Positions 6,225 through 13,625 of a stretch of DNA of 17,452 nucleotides are shown in pieces. The notes beneath the pieces were generated by a model that was given only the letters and a program-made list of their open reading frames with translations, did no database searches and was not told where the DNA came from. The first letter of the stretch is position 1; every line of letters begins with the position of its first letter. Origin of the DNA: an uncultured Clostridia bacterium (GTDB lineage: Bacteria > Bacillota > Clostridia > Christensenellales > Borkfalkiaceae); contig CAMWQK010000001.1 of NCBI GenBank assembly GCA_947176445.1, forward strand, positions 1 to 17,452, written 5' to 3'. The position numbers and the translations under genes are program-made.

Positions 6225-6247
6225 ATCCCGCCTGTATCAAGCGGGAT
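6225..6247 (-). terminator. Intrinsic terminator overlapping the polymerase gene stop
   Basis: Minus-strand stem ATCCCGC (6247-6241) with GCGGGAT (6231-6225), 9-base loop, followed by a run of Ts. The 5' arm is made by the last codons (Glu-Asp-Pro-Ala) and the TGA lies at the start of the loop, so a terminating ribosome would mask the stem. Confidence 0.78.
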
Positions 6248-7703
6248 CTTCCATATGCTTTTGTTTTTCTTTCTTCTTTTTTTGAATCGCGGCAAAGTCG
6301 CGCTTGTGCGCGCCCTCCGCGCAGACAAGGAGCACCGAATACAGAATGCCCGGTCCGAAATTGAAGAAGTGGCAGTCTACAATGCTCATCAGAATGAGCG
6401 AGGCGACAGTCAGTGCAATGTACGTCTTTTCCACGGTGGGACGGCGGAAGAACAGCCATAGCGTCTGCGCGCGGTGAAAGAGATATGCAACGATGCCGAC
6501 CGTACCGCAGCTTGCGAGAATCTGCACGTAGGTGTTGTGATAGCGGGGCGGCAGGAACGCATCCGGCGGAAGGGAGCCCCAACGGAAACCGTGACACTCG
6601 TAGAACCCGACGCCAAAGAGCGGCGCCTCTTTGAATTGTTTCCAGCCCTCCACATATGTAGGCAAACGCCCGTTGGGATCGAACGTGTCCTCCGGCCACG
6701 AGCCGAAGAGGACGTCGATTTTATCCCGATAGATAATTGCAACGACGATGAGCGCGATAAAGAGCGCTCCAAACACGCTTAAATTTGCCCAGCGATCCGC
6801 GCCTTTGCTCTTGATGACGGTAAGCAATGCACCGAGCCCGAACGCCACCGCGCCGAAGAGAATGGAGCCGCGGCTCTGCGTGAGCGCCACCGTGAGCATG
6901 AATACGCTTGCAAGAATGGAGAATATCCAGCCGTGCTTTTGCGTTGCCGCAAAGTACAGCGGCGGGGCGACGCACATCGCCATAACACAACCGATGTTAT
7001 TGTACATGCCCCATCCCGTATAGAGAAGCGCGCGCTGAATAGTACCGTCGATGATGACGTCCTGCCGAAGGTACAGATAGATGATCTCGACGGCGATACC
7101 GATCCCGACCGCGAGAAACACCGACGCAAAATACCCCTTTTTGACCGTATTCCAGTGCACGGCGTAATAGAAATAGAAGTACAGAACGGAGAGCGCGCAC
7201 AACTCCACAAAGCCGTAGAACGCCGTTCTTACGCCGTAATACCCGCTGAACGCGCCGCCGAAGATCATCGCAAGTCCGAATAAGATCAGCCCTGCGGCGA
7301 GCTTGGGGAACGGCTTTCTCTGCGCGGGGAAGGTAACGAGCTCGAACACGAGCCGACCGAGAAGCACGATCCCTGTCACGACGAGAATGAAAATAAACTG
7401 AACTTGAAAATAGGGCTGATAGAAGATCGCGTCTTCGATATTCTTTGCGGGATTGTTCTCCGCAGAAATGGTCATGTATCCGCAGCAACCGATGGGAATT
7501 ACGGCACGCATGTCCTCACAGAGGAACGCTGCAACGAGCCCAAACCCGAGATAGAGCCAAAACGTCAAAAGCTCCAACGCAAAAATGTTGGAGAGCACCA
7601 TGAGCGCGGCAACCAGAACGGGATACCACACCGAATTTACAAACCGCCGTATCAATTTGACGGGCAGGATGTCGTTGAGTTTTGGATACAAATGACACAG
7701 CAT
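6237..7703 (-). CDS. O-antigen ligase/polymerase-like membrane protein
   Basis: A 488-residue multi-spanning membrane protein with about ten to twelve hydrophobic segments from residue 25 to 462 and a Lys-rich cytoplasmic tail (475-483). It has the hallmarks of the Wzy_C/WaaL/RfaL superfamily: TQSRGS at 275-280 in a membrane segment, then a large external loop at about 325-390 ending in RYHNTYVQILASCGTVG (387-403), where the His-Asn pair is the conserved site. Relatives join or polymerise undecaprenyl-linked glycans outside the membrane, so a role in capsule, teichuronic or other cell-wall glycan is likely; the substrate is unknown. No glycosyltransferases flank it, so it is an orphan. The ATG lies only 6 nt past its -10 box, with no Shine-Dalgarno sequence. 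Confidence 0.85.
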   Translation of the reverse strand: MLCHLYPKLNDILPVKLIRRFVNSVWYPVLVAALMVLSNIFALELLTFWLYLGFGLVAAFLCEDMRAVIPIGCCGYMTISAENNPAKNIEDAIFYQPYFQVQFIFILVVTGIVLLGRLVFELVTFPAQRKPFPKLAAGLILFGLAMIFGGAFSGYYGVRTAFYGFVELCALSVLYFYFYYAVHWNTVKKGYFASVFLAVGIGIAVEIIYLYLRQDVIIDGTIQRALLYTGWGMYNNIGCVMAMCVAPPLYFAATQKHGWIFSILASVFMLTVALTQSRGSILFGAVAFGLGALLTVIKSKGADRWANLSVFGALFIALIVVAIIYRDKIDVLFGSWPEDTFDPNGRLPTYVEGWKQFKEAPLFGVGFYECHGFRWGSLPPDAFLPPRYHNTYVQILASCGTVGIVAYLFHRAQTLWLFFRRPTVEKTYIALTVASLILMSIVDCHFFNFGPGILYSVLLVCAEGAHKRDFAAIQKKKKEKQKHMEDPA

Positions 7704-7709
7704 ATAGCA

Positions 7710-7738
7710 ATTATATCACGATTTACTATTACGTGCAA
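7710..7738 (-). promoter_or_regulatory. Predicted promoter of the polymerase-like gene
   Basis: TTGCAC (7733-7738) and TATAAT (7710-7715) on the minus strand, 17 bp apart, with TG before the -10 (extended). The expected start, about 7 nt downstream, falls on the A of the ATG at 7703, so the message may be leaderless. Confidence 0.75.
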
Positions 7739-7775
7739 CCCTTTGGTGAATTTTATTTTATCATTTGACAATTTT

Positions 7776-8579
7776 TTACAGATCGAGCGTCTCTTTATAC
7801 AGCTCGTTTTTTGGAACGCCGCGATCGCGCGCAGCGCGCTTTAACGCCTCCTTTTTGTCCAGCCCCTCCCCCATATAGTGCAATACGTGTTCGCGGGGCG
7901 AGAGCGCGTTCAGGGGATTTTCCGACTCTTTTGCGCCCGATACGACGAGGACGTACTCCCCGCGCTTTTCTCCCGCAAGCCCTTCGGAGAGCAGGAAGGG
8001 CACGCTCTCCTCGTGGATTTTCGTGATCTCCCGAACGGCGCACGCCTGCCGCTCCCCGAGCGTTTCGAAGAGCGATTGAATATCCCGATCGACGTCCTGC
8101 GGAGCACAGTGAAAGACGAGCGTCTCGCGCGCGATACGATAACTTTCCAGTAACTTTTTGCGCTCCCCCGCCTTGTCGGGCAGAAACCCGATAAAGGTGA
8201 ACCTGTCCGCAGGCAACGCGGAGAGCACCAGCGCGCACACGAACGCGCACGCCCCCGGAATGACCGTGTAGGGCACGTTTGCTTCCCTTAAAACGCGGCA
8301 CACCTCCCTGCCGGGATCGGACACGACGGGCATGCCCGCATCCGACACGACGCAGATCGCCTTCCCCTCTCTTGCAAGCCCGATCATCTTCTCCGCCGCC
8401 TCGCGCTCGTTGAATTTATGGCAGGCGTAGAGCGGTTTTTTGATGTCGTACGCCGTCAACAGCTTCAACGTATGCCGCGTATCCTCGCAGAAAATGACAT
8501 CCGCGCCCTTGAGTGCTTCGAGTGCGCGAAGCGTGATGTCTTTCAAATTTCCGATAGGCGTTGCCACAAAACTGATCAT
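7776..8579 (-). CDS. rsmI: 16S rRNA (cytidine-1402 2'-O) methyltransferase RsmI
   Basis: A 267-residue SAM-dependent methyltransferase of the tetrapyrrole-methylase fold that 2'-O-methylates C1402 in the decoding centre of 16S rRNA. Diagnostic blocks: TPIGNLKDIT at 7-16, CEDTRHT at 31-37, SDAGMPVVSDPG at 79-90, a PGACAF motif around 119-124 and FIGFLP around 144-149. Length is normal for the family (B. subtilis YabC about 290). The ATG has AAGGAG upstream, which overlaps the end of trmN6, so the two genes are translated from one message. Nothing is unusual in it. Confidence 0.96.
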   Translation of the reverse strand: MISFVATPIGNLKDITLRALEALKGADVIFCEDTRHTLKLLTAYDIKKPLYACHKFNEREAAEKMIGLAREGKAICVVSDAGMPVVSDPGREVCRVLREANVPYTVIPGACAFVCALVLSALPADRFTFIGFLPDKAGERKKLLESYRIARETLVFHCAPQDVDRDIQSLFETLGERQACAVREITKIHEESVPFLLSEGLAGEKRGEYVLVVSGAKESENPLNALSPREHVLHYMGEGLDKKEALKRAARDRGVPKNELYKETLDL

Positions 8580-8589
8580 ATGTTACTCC

Positions 8590-9252
8590 TTAAATGTTGA
8601 CGTGGGTGGGCAGAACTTCCACGCCCTTCTTGCCGCCCTTGACCGCGGCAACGAGCACGGCGTACGGCTTTTCGCCCGCCTTGCCCGCAATAAACTGCAT
8701 CTTTTTGGGCTCTAACCCCACATTCGACAGCGCGGTGATGACTTCCGCCACGCGATCAGCACGGTGCACGAGCGCAAATCTCCCGCCGAATTTCAAACAC
8801 TTCTTCGCCGCCAAAATCAGCTCTTCGAGCGTTAAAAACAGCTCCTTTCTGCACAGCGCCTTCTTTTCGTCGGCGTTCTCAAATCCGCCGCGCTCGTAGG
8901 GGGGATTGCAGAGAATGAGCGAAAACTTTTCGGTATACTCCCCGCCGATATCCTGTAACCGGAGATTTTCAACGCGGAATACATTCGCTAAGTTGTTAAG
9001 CGCGACCGTCTTTTCACTCATCTCCGAAAGCTCTTTTTGCATTTCGAAGAGCGTGACGGACTGAACGCCCGTATTTTCGGCATAGAAGTGGAGCCCCACG
9101 ACTCCGCTCCCCGCGCAAAAGTCTGCAACCCGCTCGCCTTTTTTTGCTTTCAGAAAGCGCGCAAGCAATACCGAATCGGACGTAAACCGATACAGCTCGG
9201 AATCCTGTATAATTTTGTATTCCCCTATCAGGAGATCTTCAACTATTTCCAT
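8590..9252 (-). CDS. trmN6: tRNA1(Val) (adenine-37-N6)-methyltransferase family protein (YabB/TrmN6-like)
   Basis: A 220-residue Rossmann-fold methyltransferase. It has SAM motif I ADFCAGSGVVGLHF at about 43-56 and the catalytic NPPY at about 115-118, the mark of N6-adenine or N5-glutamine methylation. The N-terminus (MEIVEDLLIGEYKIIQDSEL then FTSDSVLLARF) matches the usual YabB/TrmN6 opening, which is why the start at 9252 is preferred although it lacks a Shine-Dalgarno sequence; the frame is open further up to a TTG at 9378. It precedes rsmI by 10 bp, the same order as yabB-yabC in Bacillus. The exact tRNA target in this organism is not shown by the sequence. Confidence 0.9.
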   Translation of the reverse strand: MEIVEDLLIGEYKIIQDSELYRFTSDSVLLARFLKAKKGERVADFCAGSGVVGLHFYAENTGVQSVTLFEMQKELSEMSEKTVALNNLANVFRVENLRLQDIGGEYTEKFSLILCNPPYERGGFENADEKKALCRKELFLTLEELILAAKKCLKFGGRFALVHRADRVAEVITALSNVGLEPKKMQFIAGKAGEKPYAVLVAAVKGGKKGVEVLPTHVNI

Positions 9253-9318
9253 GTTGATATTTTTTTCTTGAACAATGGTGCAAGGAAAACCACGCTTTTC
9301 CGCAGCACGCCTCAATTT

Positions 9319-9365
9319 GCGCAAAACCTTGCGCTTCTTGTCAGTTGTTGAAGAATGACAACAAC
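9319..9365. repeat. Two short perfect hairpins upstream of trmN6
   Basis: GCGCAA (9319-9324) with TTGCGC (9329-9334), loop of 4, and GTTGTTG (9344-9350) with CAACAAC (9359-9365), loop of 8. Together with the 16-bp stem at 9393-9431 they form a row of three hairpins in the 189-bp gap between trmN6 and the ferredoxin terminator. I see no convincing promoter in this gap. Confidence 0.5.
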
Positions 9366-9392
9366 CTAAACGCCGCAAATGAGTTACATTCC

Positions 9393-9431
9393 TCGAACGA
9401 TTTGTTTCTGCCCTTGAAACAAATCGTTCGA
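9393..9431. repeat. Perfect 16-bp inverted repeat with 7-nt loop
   Basis: TCGAACGATTTGTTTC (9393-9408) and GAAACAAATCGTTCGA (9416-9431) are exact reverse complements around the loop TGCCCTT. There is no T-run on either side, so it is not an ordinary terminator. It lies between the ferredoxin terminator and trmN6. It could be an operator, an RNA stability or processing element, or part of a leader of trmN6. Confidence 0.8.
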
Positions 9432-9441
9432 AACATTACGA

Positions 9442-9470
9442 AAAAGAGCGCGGCGATGCCGCGCTCTTTT
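9442..9470. terminator. Strong terminator of the ferredoxin gene
   Basis: A 13-bp perfect stem, AAAAGAGCGCGGC (9442-9454) with GCCGCGCTCTTTT (9458-9470), triloop, followed by Ts on the minus strand. It starts 12 bp after the ferredoxin stop. The A/T ends make it work in both directions. Confidence 0.9.
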
Positions 9471-9482
9471 CCAAAGCCGAAA

Positions 9483-9653
9483 TTATTCAGCCGTGATAGC
9501 TCCCGTAGGGCATCCGTCCTCGCAAGCACCGCAGTCGATGCAAGTTTCGGGGTCTACTACGTACGTCTCGTCACCGGGTGCGATCGCACCAACGGGACAG
9601 GTATCTGCGCATGCGCCGCAGGATACGCAAGCATCCGTAATTTTGTGAGCCAT
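9483..9653 (-). CDS. 2[4Fe-4S] ferredoxin, clostridial type
   Basis: A 56-residue low-potential electron carrier. Two cluster-binding motifs are complete: Cys9-x2-Cys12-x2-Cys15-x3-Cys19-Pro and Cys38-x2-Cys41-x2-Cys44-x3-Cys48-Pro, with the internal two-fold repeat of the family (DACVSCGACADTCPVGAI and TCIDCGACEDGCPTGAI). It serves as an electron donor and acceptor for anaerobic oxidoreductases such as pyruvate:ferredoxin oxidoreductase or hydrogenase, which fits a strict anaerobe. The ATG is preceded by GGAGGTT. It has its own promoter and terminator, so it is an independent, probably strongly expressed, unit set into the holB-ricT-trmN6 cluster. Confidence 0.96.
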   Translation of the reverse strand: MAHKITDACVSCGACADTCPVGAIAPGDETYVVDPETCIDCGACEDGCPTGAITAE

Positions 9654-9683
9654 GTGTTTCAACCTCCATTTGTTGATATCCGT

Positions 9684-9712
9684 ATTATATCACAACTTTT
9701 CCCGTTCGTAAA
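9684..9712 (-). promoter_or_regulatory. Predicted promoter of the ferredoxin gene
   Basis: TTTACG (9707-9712) and TATAAT (9684-9689) on the minus strand, 17 bp apart, with TG one base before the -10 box. It lies in the 81-bp gap between ricT and the ferredoxin gene; a weak CCG/CGG hairpin next to T-runs at 9715-9732 may end part of the ricT message. Confidence 0.65.
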
Positions 9713-9734
9713 GCCGAAAACGGAAAAAAGTTTG

Positions 9735-10589
9735 TTAATTCTCGGAATTTTTATCGTCGTCCTTATCGTCGGGCTCGTTTCCGCGCTTGAAACGGATATC
9801 CGCAAGCGGGAAATCGCGGTAGCAGAGCCCGTCGCCCTTTTCGATCTTGACGCGCACTTCCATTTTGAGCATATTCTGGGAGACGACCGTGCCCTTGCCC
9901 TCGGGCGTGCCGACGGTCGAGCCGACCTTGGGCATCTTCTTGTAGGCGTCCGCATAGTAGTCGTTCTCGTAGGCAAGGCAGCACATGAGCCGCCCGCACA
10001 GCCCGCTGATTTTGCCAGGGTTGAGCGAAAGCCCCTGATTTTTCGCCATTTTAATGCTGACCTTCTTAAAATCGGGCATGCAGCCCGCACAGCAGCACTC
10101 TCTGCCGCAGGGGGCAATGCCGCCGAGGATCCGCGTTTCGTCGCGAATGCCGACCTGACGAAGCTCGATACGGATATGGAACACGGACGCAAGATCCTTG
10201 ACGAGGTCGCGGAAGTCCACCCGCCCCTCCGAGGTAAAGTAGAAAATCACCTTGCTACCGTCGAAGGTAAATTCGCAGTCGATGAGCTTCATTTCCAGCC
10301 CGCGCTTTGCGATCTTCTCCTTGCACACTTGCATCGCCTCGCCGCGGCGCTGTTTGCCCCGCTCGATGGCGGCGAGATCCTTCTCCGTCGCAATGCGCAC
10401 GACGGGCTTCAACGGGGATACAATCTGCTTATCGTCCACTTCGCGTTCGGGATCGACGACGGTCGCGTATTCCAGCCCGCGCGACGTCTCTACAATGACG
10501 CCCTGCCCCTCTTCGAGCTTTAATTTCCCCGCGCTGAAATAGTAGGGCTTGCAGCCCTTTGTAAACTTGATCACGACAACCTTTGCCAT
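9735..10589 (-). CDS. ricT: RicT/YaaT, PSP1 domain protein of the RicAFT complex
   Basis: A 284-residue PSP1-domain protein. In Bacillus subtilis the homologue YaaT (RicT) works with RicA and RicF, binds an Fe-S cluster and acts with RNase Y in mRNA maturation, influencing sporulation, competence and biofilm genes. The diagnostic cysteine block is present: LGGIAPCGRECCCAGC (about 158-173) and SGLCGRLMCCLAYENDYY (about 198-215). The C-terminal tail is acidic (PDDKDDDKNSEN). The ATG at 10589 has GGAGGAGG upstream and is chosen over an in-frame codon at 10634 that lies inside holB. It overlaps the 3' end of holB by 19 bp, so it is translationally coupled. Partners RicA and RicF are not in the window. 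Confidence 0.95.
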   Translation of the reverse strand: MAKVVVIKFTKGCKPYYFSAGKLKLEEGQGVIVETSRGLEYATVVDPEREVDDKQIVSPLKPVVRIATEKDLAAIERGKQRRGEAMQVCKEKIAKRGLEMKLIDCEFTFDGSKVIFYFTSEGRVDFRDLVKDLASVFHIRIELRQVGIRDETRILGGIAPCGRECCCAGCMPDFKKVSIKMAKNQGLSLNPGKISGLCGRLMCCLAYENDYYADAYKKMPKVGSTVGTPEGKGTVVSQNMLKMEVRVKIEKGDGLCYRDFPLADIRFKRGNEPDDKDDDKNSEN

Positions 10590-11491
10590 TTGTCTCTTTC
10601 CTCCTCCATGCCGATCGCGAGCGTTTCGAGACACTGCGCAAGCGGCGCGTTCCAGCCGATTTGTTTTTCTGCAAGGACGGCAAGCTCCGCACCCTTCAAC
10701 AGTGCAGCCGCGGGATACCGCTCCGCAATTTCTTCCATTCTCGCTCCCCGACGGGCGGCGTACCGTGCCTGCCCCGTTTTGATGAGCAGCGCGTCGCGCA
10801 GCGTGAGCTTGAGCGCGGCGAGTACCGCCTTTTTATCCTTTCGCTCCCCGACGGTGCGCGCAACGCCGATACCGTCCCCGAGCAAAAATCTTTCGGCGAG
10901 CGTAAAGTCCTCGCCGCCGCCCGCGAGCAGCTCCTCCGCTGCGGAAAACACCCCGCCGCTCGCTGCCGCCGCCTCGGCGACTCCTTCCGCCGCTCCGTGC
11001 TTTCTTGTGAGCGCGCCTCTTATCGCCTCTTCGGGGAAGGGCGCAAGGACGATCTTTTTCATGCGCGAGAGCACCGTGGGCAGAACGGAATATTCCGCCG
11101 TCGCCCCAAGCAGGAAATAGACGCCCGCGGGCGGCTCTTCGAGCACTTTCAGGAGTTTATTCTGTACGAGCGCAGACGTGTTGTGAAACGCGTCGAGCAC
11201 GAACAGCTTTTTCTCCCCCTCGACGGGGCGGAGCAAGCTCTCATCGATGATCTTTGCACCGAGCTCCGCCGTCAGCTTCTCGCCCGCAGCGGGGTAGATG
11301 AGACAGTCGGAAAAGCTCTCCTTTTCAATGAGTTCGGCAACGCGCGAACCGTCTTTTGCCTGAAAGAACGCCTTTGCGCACTCTTTGAGGAGCGTGCGAA
11401 GATACTTCTCGTCCGGAAAGACGATAAGCGTCGCATGCGCGGCGTTTCCCATCGCCCGATATGCGGTTGTACTGCGCAAAAGCTCCTGCAT
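10571..11491 (-). CDS. holB: DNA polymerase III delta-prime subunit
   Basis: A 306-residue clamp-loader subunit. It has the AAA+ delta-prime features: a region in place of the P-loop that lacks a Walker A (so it does not bind ATP), KKLFVLDAFHNTSALVQNKLLKVLEEPPAGVYFLLGA (about 93-129) with the LLKxLEEPP signature, and TVLSRMKKI, which holds the Ser-Arg of the SRC finger although Cys is replaced by Met. The C-terminal half is weakly conserved and Ala-rich, as usual. AAGGAA precedes the ATG. It lies 2 bp after the decarboxylase gene and overlaps ricT; the holB-yaaT neighbourhood is widely conserved in Firmicutes and supports the call. Confidence 0.88.
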   Translation of the reverse strand: MQELLRSTTAYRAMGNAAHATLIVFPDEKYLRTLLKECAKAFFQAKDGSRVAELIEKESFSDCLIYPAAGEKLTAELGAKIIDESLLRPVEGEKKLFVLDAFHNTSALVQNKLLKVLEEPPAGVYFLLGATAEYSVLPTVLSRMKKIVLAPFPEEAIRGALTRKHGAAEGVAEAAAASGGVFSAAEELLAGGGEDFTLAERFLLGDGIGVARTVGERKDKKAVLAALKLTLRDALLIKTGQARYAARRGARMEEIAERYPAAALLKGAELAVLAEKQIGWNAPLAQCLETLAIGMEEERDKWQRLS

Positions 11492-11493
11492 GA

Positions 11494-12714
11494 TTATTCC
11501 TTATATACCAGCACGTTCCCGCTTTCAATGCCGAACGTGCCGTTATTTCCGCGCAATCTTCCGATTGCGCTCTCCGTGATTTTCTCCCCCGCAACGACGA
11601 GCGGAATGCAGGGCGGGAAAAGCCCGAACTCTCTTGCGCAGATCCTGCCCGCCGCAGTTTGAAGCGGCACTTCCTCTATCTCTTCTCCGTGCCCGCAGCA
11701 TACGCCGTCGCCCGATACGATTTCGCCGTATGCAACGCCCCTTGCAAGGCGCACAAGCGTTTTTAAGTCGCTCAATTTCGTGCACGGGGAGAGGTAGAAC
11801 ATGATATAGTTCCCGTCGTTGAACTCGGGGAACAGCCCGTTTTCTTCCAGATACTGCTGTGCGCGCGCGGCGTTTGCGCCGTACGGCAGAACGATCTTCG
11901 TCCAGTCGTCGTTTTCAAGTGCATGAAGCTCGCGCTTCAAATTTTCCGCCGCCCGCTCGATACCCAGTTTGCGCGGATATTTGACGGCGTATTCCACGCT
12001 CGCCATGATCGGATAGGAGGGCGACGTCGTGCGGAAGATCCCCACGCCCTCGCGCAGAAAATCAACGTACTTCCCCTTTGCCGAGACGACCGCACCCTGC
12101 GTGAGCGCGGGGAGCGACTTGTGCACGCCGTCTACCCACAGATCGGCATACCGCCCCGCGTACTCTTCTGTAAAGTGCAGGTGCGAGCCGTGCGCCCCGT
12201 CAATGAGGAGCGGCTTTTTCGCCCCGTCCGCAAGCGCGCGCGCCGCCTTTAAGGAAGGCAAGTATCCGTAATAGTCGGGCGAGGTCAGAAGCACCGCGTC
12301 CGCCTCACAAAATCCCCGCTTTAATTCCGCTTCGCTCGGCTGCATGGGAATGCCGCGCACGCAATCAACGCTGAAAAATACGGGCACGATCCCGAGCAGA
12401 AGGCAACCGTTTTTGATGCTCCTGTGCGAATAGGGCGAGAGCGCAACGCTGCGCACCCCCGCGCATTTTGCGGCATATAGCATGGAGAGCACGCCTGAGG
12501 TGCTCCCGTCCGTTAAAATAAAGCTCTTGTCTGCGCCAAGAATGCGCGCGATGTCCTCTTCCGCGCGGGCGATCGCGCCCGTGGGCGAGGAAAGATTATC
12601 GGTATAAGAAAGCTCGGTGAGATCGTCCTTCGTCTTCTTATGCCCCGGCGTGTGGAAGGAAATATGCCCCGCGTGCGCCTTCAAGATGGGCGCAATGTGC
12701 AATACCTCTTTCAC
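11494..12714 (-). CDS. PLP-dependent Orn/Lys/Arg decarboxylase family protein (YaaO-like)
   Basis: A 406-residue fold-type I PLP enzyme of the group III amino acid decarboxylase family. Signatures: ISFHTPGHKK (18-27), TDGSTSG (68-74) for phosphate binding, IDGAHGSHLHF (171-181) with the PLP-contacting Asp172, and DGVHKSLPALTQG (195-207) with Lys199 as the Schiff-base lysine. It is shorter than the usual 470-490 residues, with a reduced C-terminal domain. The likely reaction is decarboxylation of arginine, lysine or ornithine for polyamine synthesis; the substrate cannot be told. It starts with GTG and overlaps the stop of the upstream gene as GTGA. The homologue yaaO sits in the same position near holB in B. 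subtilis, which supports orthology of the locus. Confidence 0.88.
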   Translation of the reverse strand: MKEVLHIAPILKAHAGHISFHTPGHKKTKDDLTELSYTDNLSSPTGAIARAEEDIARILGADKSFILTDGSTSGVLSMLYAAKCAGVRSVALSPYSHRSIKNGCLLLGIVPVFFSVDCVRGIPMQPSEAELKRGFCEADAVLLTSPDYYGYLPSLKAARALADGAKKPLLIDGAHGSHLHFTEEYAGRYADLWVDGVHKSLPALTQGAVVSAKGKYVDFLREGVGIFRTTSPSYPIMASVEYAVKYPRKLGIERAAENLKRELHALENDDWTKIVLPYGANAARAQQYLEENGLFPEFNDGNYIMFYLSPCTKLSDLKTLVRLARGVAYGEIVSGDGVCCGHGEEIEEVPLQTAAGRICAREFGLFPPCIPLVVAGEKITESAIGRLRGNNGTFGIESGNVLVYKE

Positions 12715-13613
12715 TGCGCGTAACGCTCCGCAAGATAGCAGAGGAAGGAGACCGTCTCGAATTTCAGATCTGCGCCGCGATTCTGATTGTCGAAAATGAG
12801 CATGGTGATCGCTTCCGACGTTTTCACCGTGCTGTCTCCGCGCGTGTCGTTATAATAATACAGCCCCGTAAAGCCGCTGAGTCCGCCGACGTTGACGCCG
12901 TACGCGCCCTCCGAGCCGCTCTCGTCTTCGCAGACGCTCAAAGAGTAGGTGCCGTTCTCGAACAGCCCCATGAGCGTGAGATAGTCGGCTCTCAACTGTT
13001 CGATACGGGCGTACTCTTCCACGATACCCGCTTGCAATTTGCTCTCCGAGCGGTAACGCTTGTCCGATGTGTTGCGATCGCGGAAGCACTTTTCCGCCTC
13101 GTCCTTCTTGAGCTCCGCCGTCTCCCAGTTCGCACCGTAAAAGCGCATGAGATACGCTTCGCAGTCGCTGAAATACTTTTCGACGTTGCAAAAGCCGTAG
13201 ATGTTTTGCCGCACGAAAGTCTTGAAGTTGGAGATCTCTTTCACCGATCCGTCTTCGTTATACGTATCGATATCGGTGACAAACATCACCGTGCCCTCGT
13301 GTGCGGAGCGGCGGGCGGTGAGAACGGTATCGCCGTAGGACGTGCGCTGGAACGTCTCCACCGTCACGTCGAGAATGTCGTACGAGAACACGCTCTGCGA
13401 AAAGAGCCGATCTTCGAGATACAGATTGTCCGCGCCGTCGTTGAGGTCGGTATACGCATACACGTAGTAGACCTGCCCCTCGCGCGGACGGGTTTTTACC
13501 GTAGTAAAAAAGACGCAAAGAGCAACGACCGCCGCGGCGATCGCCGCGAGGATTTTCAGCCAATCGTATGAAAGCAGATTGCCGAGCCGCTGTTTTGTAA
13601 TTCTTGCGTCCAT
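12711..13613 (-). CDS. Unknown membrane-anchored extracytoplasmic protein
   Basis: A 300-residue protein that I do not recognise. Residues 1-18 are basic and cytoplasmic (MDARITKQRLGNLLSYDW), 19-38 form one transmembrane helix (LKILAAIAAAVVALCVFF), and the remainder is a soluble, Tyr- and Asp-rich domain predicted outside the membrane. No catalytic motif or lipobox is seen. It starts with ATG preceded by AAGGAA, 12 bp after lysS, and overlaps the decarboxylase gene by 4 bp, so it belongs to the operon. Codon use is like that of its neighbours. A link to cell-envelope assembly or to the trafficking of neighbours would be guesswork. Confidence 0.8.
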   Translation of the reverse strand: MDARITKQRLGNLLSYDWLKILAAIAAAVVALCVFFTTVKTRPREGQVYYVYAYTDLNDGADNLYLEDRLFSQSVFSYDILDVTVETFQRTSYGDTVLTARRSAHEGTVMFVTDIDTYNEDGSVKEISNFKTFVRQNIYGFCNVEKYFSDCEAYLMRFYGANWETAELKKDEAEKCFRDRNTSDKRYRSESKLQAGIVEEYARIEQLRADYLTLMGLFENGTYSLSVCEDESGSEGAYGVNVGGLSGFTGLYYYNDTRGDSTVKTSEAITMLIFDNQNRGADLKFETVSFLCYLAERYAQ

Positions 13614-13625
13614 AGTATTCCTTTA

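Noticed and set aside
9253..9378. N-terminal extension of trmN6 to a TTG at 9378
   Set aside because: The family starts at the MEIVEDLLIG stretch. The extension is made of hairpins, has no good ribosome binding site and is very Lys/Arg-rich.
9393..9431. LexA (SOS) operator in the 16-bp palindrome
   Set aside because: CGAAC and GTTTC are present but spaced by five bases instead of the four in the Firmicute SOS box, and the palindrome is much longer than an SOS box.
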